This document shows, one piece after another, positions 62,799 to 64,000 of a stretch of 64,000 nucleotides of DNA. Source of the DNA: Neurospora tetrasperma FGSC 2508 (taxonomy: Eukaryota; Ascomycota; Sordariomycetes; Sordariales; Sordariaceae). Positions within the stretch are counted from its first letter, which is position 1; the number at the start of each line of letters is the position of its first letter. Where the stretch lies: positions 6,867,981 through 6,931,980 of the forward strand of contig NW_009799179.1 in assembly GCF_000213175.1 (NCBI RefSeq), given 5' to 3'. The translations under genes and the position numbers were made by a program. The notes beneath the pieces are model-generated. The model was given only the letters and a program-made list of their open reading frames with translations, made no database searches and was not told where the DNA came from.

Positions 62799-63175
62799 TT
62801 TTGTTAGCGAGTCAAAAGCCTACAAAAAGGTGTTTGGCGGGATGGCGATGTTCGCGGCAGATGAGCGACCGGCTTCTGGCGAGATGGTGGTGCAAGTTTG
62901 ATCGTAGTGACGGTGCAAGTTTCAGCATGAATGACTTTGAAGGGCGAGGCGGCAACTTTACCTGTGAGGTCGGAAGGCCCCAGCAAATTTGACTTTCTAG
63001 GGTCTGATTGGTCACTTCAGCCTTATCGCCGATAAGAAAGCTGCCCCACATTAACTTTTCGAAGGGTACTCCGCCAAAATTTCTTCTGCTGGGAGGATGA
63101 GGCGGACATGAAGCTCGGTACGACAAATCGTGTGTTCCTTGCCCGACTTGCATCGTCATATACTCAAACGACAAG
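62799..63175. promoter_or_regulatory. Bidirectional promoter region, rpb10 / utp17
   Basis: 377 bp between the two start codons must supply both promoters and both 5' UTRs. One gene encodes a subunit of all RNA polymerases and the other an rRNA-transcription/processing factor, so co-regulation is plausible. I did not identify a specific factor site. Confidence 0.6.
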
Positions 63176-64000
63176 ATGGTGGAGCTACGCACCCCTCGCA
63201 AGACCTCGAAGGCGTCCAAGATGGATGCGAATGGTGAAACCGCCTCGCTGAAGAAGAGAAAGAGAGAGCCCAAGGAAGAGACGACCGCTTCGCAAAAAAG
63301 GCAACGATCGAAACCAAAGACCCAGCCTGCTGCCGCCAATGGCAATGTTGACGATACTACCGACTCCCAAGAAAGCACCCTCTTCGAGAACAAAGACCTG
63401 CAAACGACCAATGGCGATTTGGAACTTACGGATGCTTCGAATACCTTGACGACGCGCAACACATCGGCATGGAAGGTATCGAATCCTATGGGCGGCCGCA
63501 TGCTCGACATCGATCCCATATTCTCCTTGGATGAACGGTTCGTTTGAGACCAGTCCCCCAGGTAGGGGCTCTACTAACGCGATTTAGATACCTCCTTATT
63601 ACCTACAACACATCAATTCAAGTCTATTCTACCGAGGATTCCCTGCTCGTCAGGAGGATCTCCCTTCCCATCACCAAGCTCGACAGCGGCGCCGAACTTT
63701 CTTCTCCCCACATCGTCGCGTCTGCGCTATCCGCCAGCGCACCCGAATTCCTCTGGGTTGCATGCTCAGATGGCCGCATCTGGCACCTCAACTGGGCGAC
63801 AGGTGAAGGCGCCGAAACACCCTTCACGATTGACGTCAAGAAAGTCCTCGACATGACCGTCGAGTCGGTCGACATTCGCGACAAGCAAGAAGATGTCCTT
63901 TTTATTCTCCAGAAGTTGACCAAGTCCTCGGCGCAAATCGTGGCCTACGACCTCAAGGCCCTCCGTACGAAGACCGGCAAGCTTATCCACACATACGACG
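63176..64000 (+). CDS. utp17: U3 snoRNP / t-UTP protein UTP17 (NAN1, WDR75-like), 5' part
   Basis: Nucleolar WD40 protein of the t-UTP subcomplex, which links rDNA transcription to early 18S processing in yeast. Exon 1 is 63176-63537 and exon 2 starts at 63588 and runs off the window. The 50-nt intron has a GTTCGT donor, a CTACTAAC branch and a TTTAG acceptor, and joins FSLDER|YLLITYNTSIQVYS. The N-terminus is a basic, disordered nuclear-localisation region (RKTSKASK, KKRKREPKEE, KRQRSKPK). The first beta-propeller blades follow: YLLITYNTSIQVYSTEDSLL, HIVASALSASAPEFLWVACS, DGRIWHLNWATGE and AQIVAYDLKALRTKTGKL. The gene is incomplete at the right edge. Confidence 0.83.

Overview
The window looks like one scaffold piece from a filamentous ascomycete, most likely a Sordariomycete close to Neurospora, Sordaria or Podospora. 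Genes carry short GT-AG introns with CTAAC/CTGAC branch points. The proteins resemble Neurospora-type housekeeping proteins. One 13.5 kb block shows the AT-rich, CpA/TpG-poor signature of repeat-induced point mutation (RIP). I infer the organism from protein and intron character only; the species cannot be named from this sequence.

Gene-rich left part (1-26.3 kb): the 3' part of the TFIIA large subunit (toa1, +), a spliced cyclophilin H (+), a secreted DUF7492-type protein (-) broken by one in-frame TAG, a 5 kb intergenic stretch with an assembly gap, an AbaA-type TEA-domain transcription factor (-), the five-RRM rRNA-processing protein MRD1 (-), an LC8 dynein light chain (+, six exons), and an ELL-family RNA polymerase II elongation factor (-).

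Middle part (26.3-44.7 kb): a roughly 10 kb stretch without a recognisable gene, holding a 591-bp PIF/Harbinger-like MITE and a second gap. It is followed by an Rrg1-type lysine methyltransferase (-), a 3.5 kb non-coding stretch, and a seven-exon conserved fungal protein of unknown function (-).

Right part (44.7-64 kb): a 13.67 kb AT-rich, heavily RIP-mutated element. It is bounded by a 63-bp imperfect inverted repeat and an exact 9-bp target duplication at equal distance on both sides, which is the arrangement of a Mutator-like DNA transposon. Inside are an ~80-bp tandem array, a 69-bp tandem array, a third assembly gap, and many short arrays with an 11-bp period. After about 4 kb without a gene come RPB10 (-) and the 5' part of UTP17/NAN1 (+), divergently arranged over a 377-bp shared promoter.

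The host genes are mostly basal transcription (TFIIA, ELL, RPB10) and ribosome biogenesis (MRD1, UTP17). They do not form a cluster with one evident shared pathway. The most unusual material is the large inverted-repeat-bounded element with its repeat architecture, the intact MITE, and the nonsense codon in the DUF7492-type gene. Three N gaps (9714-10712, 34220-34949, 54374-55254) have artefact-like flanks and limit what can be said nearby.
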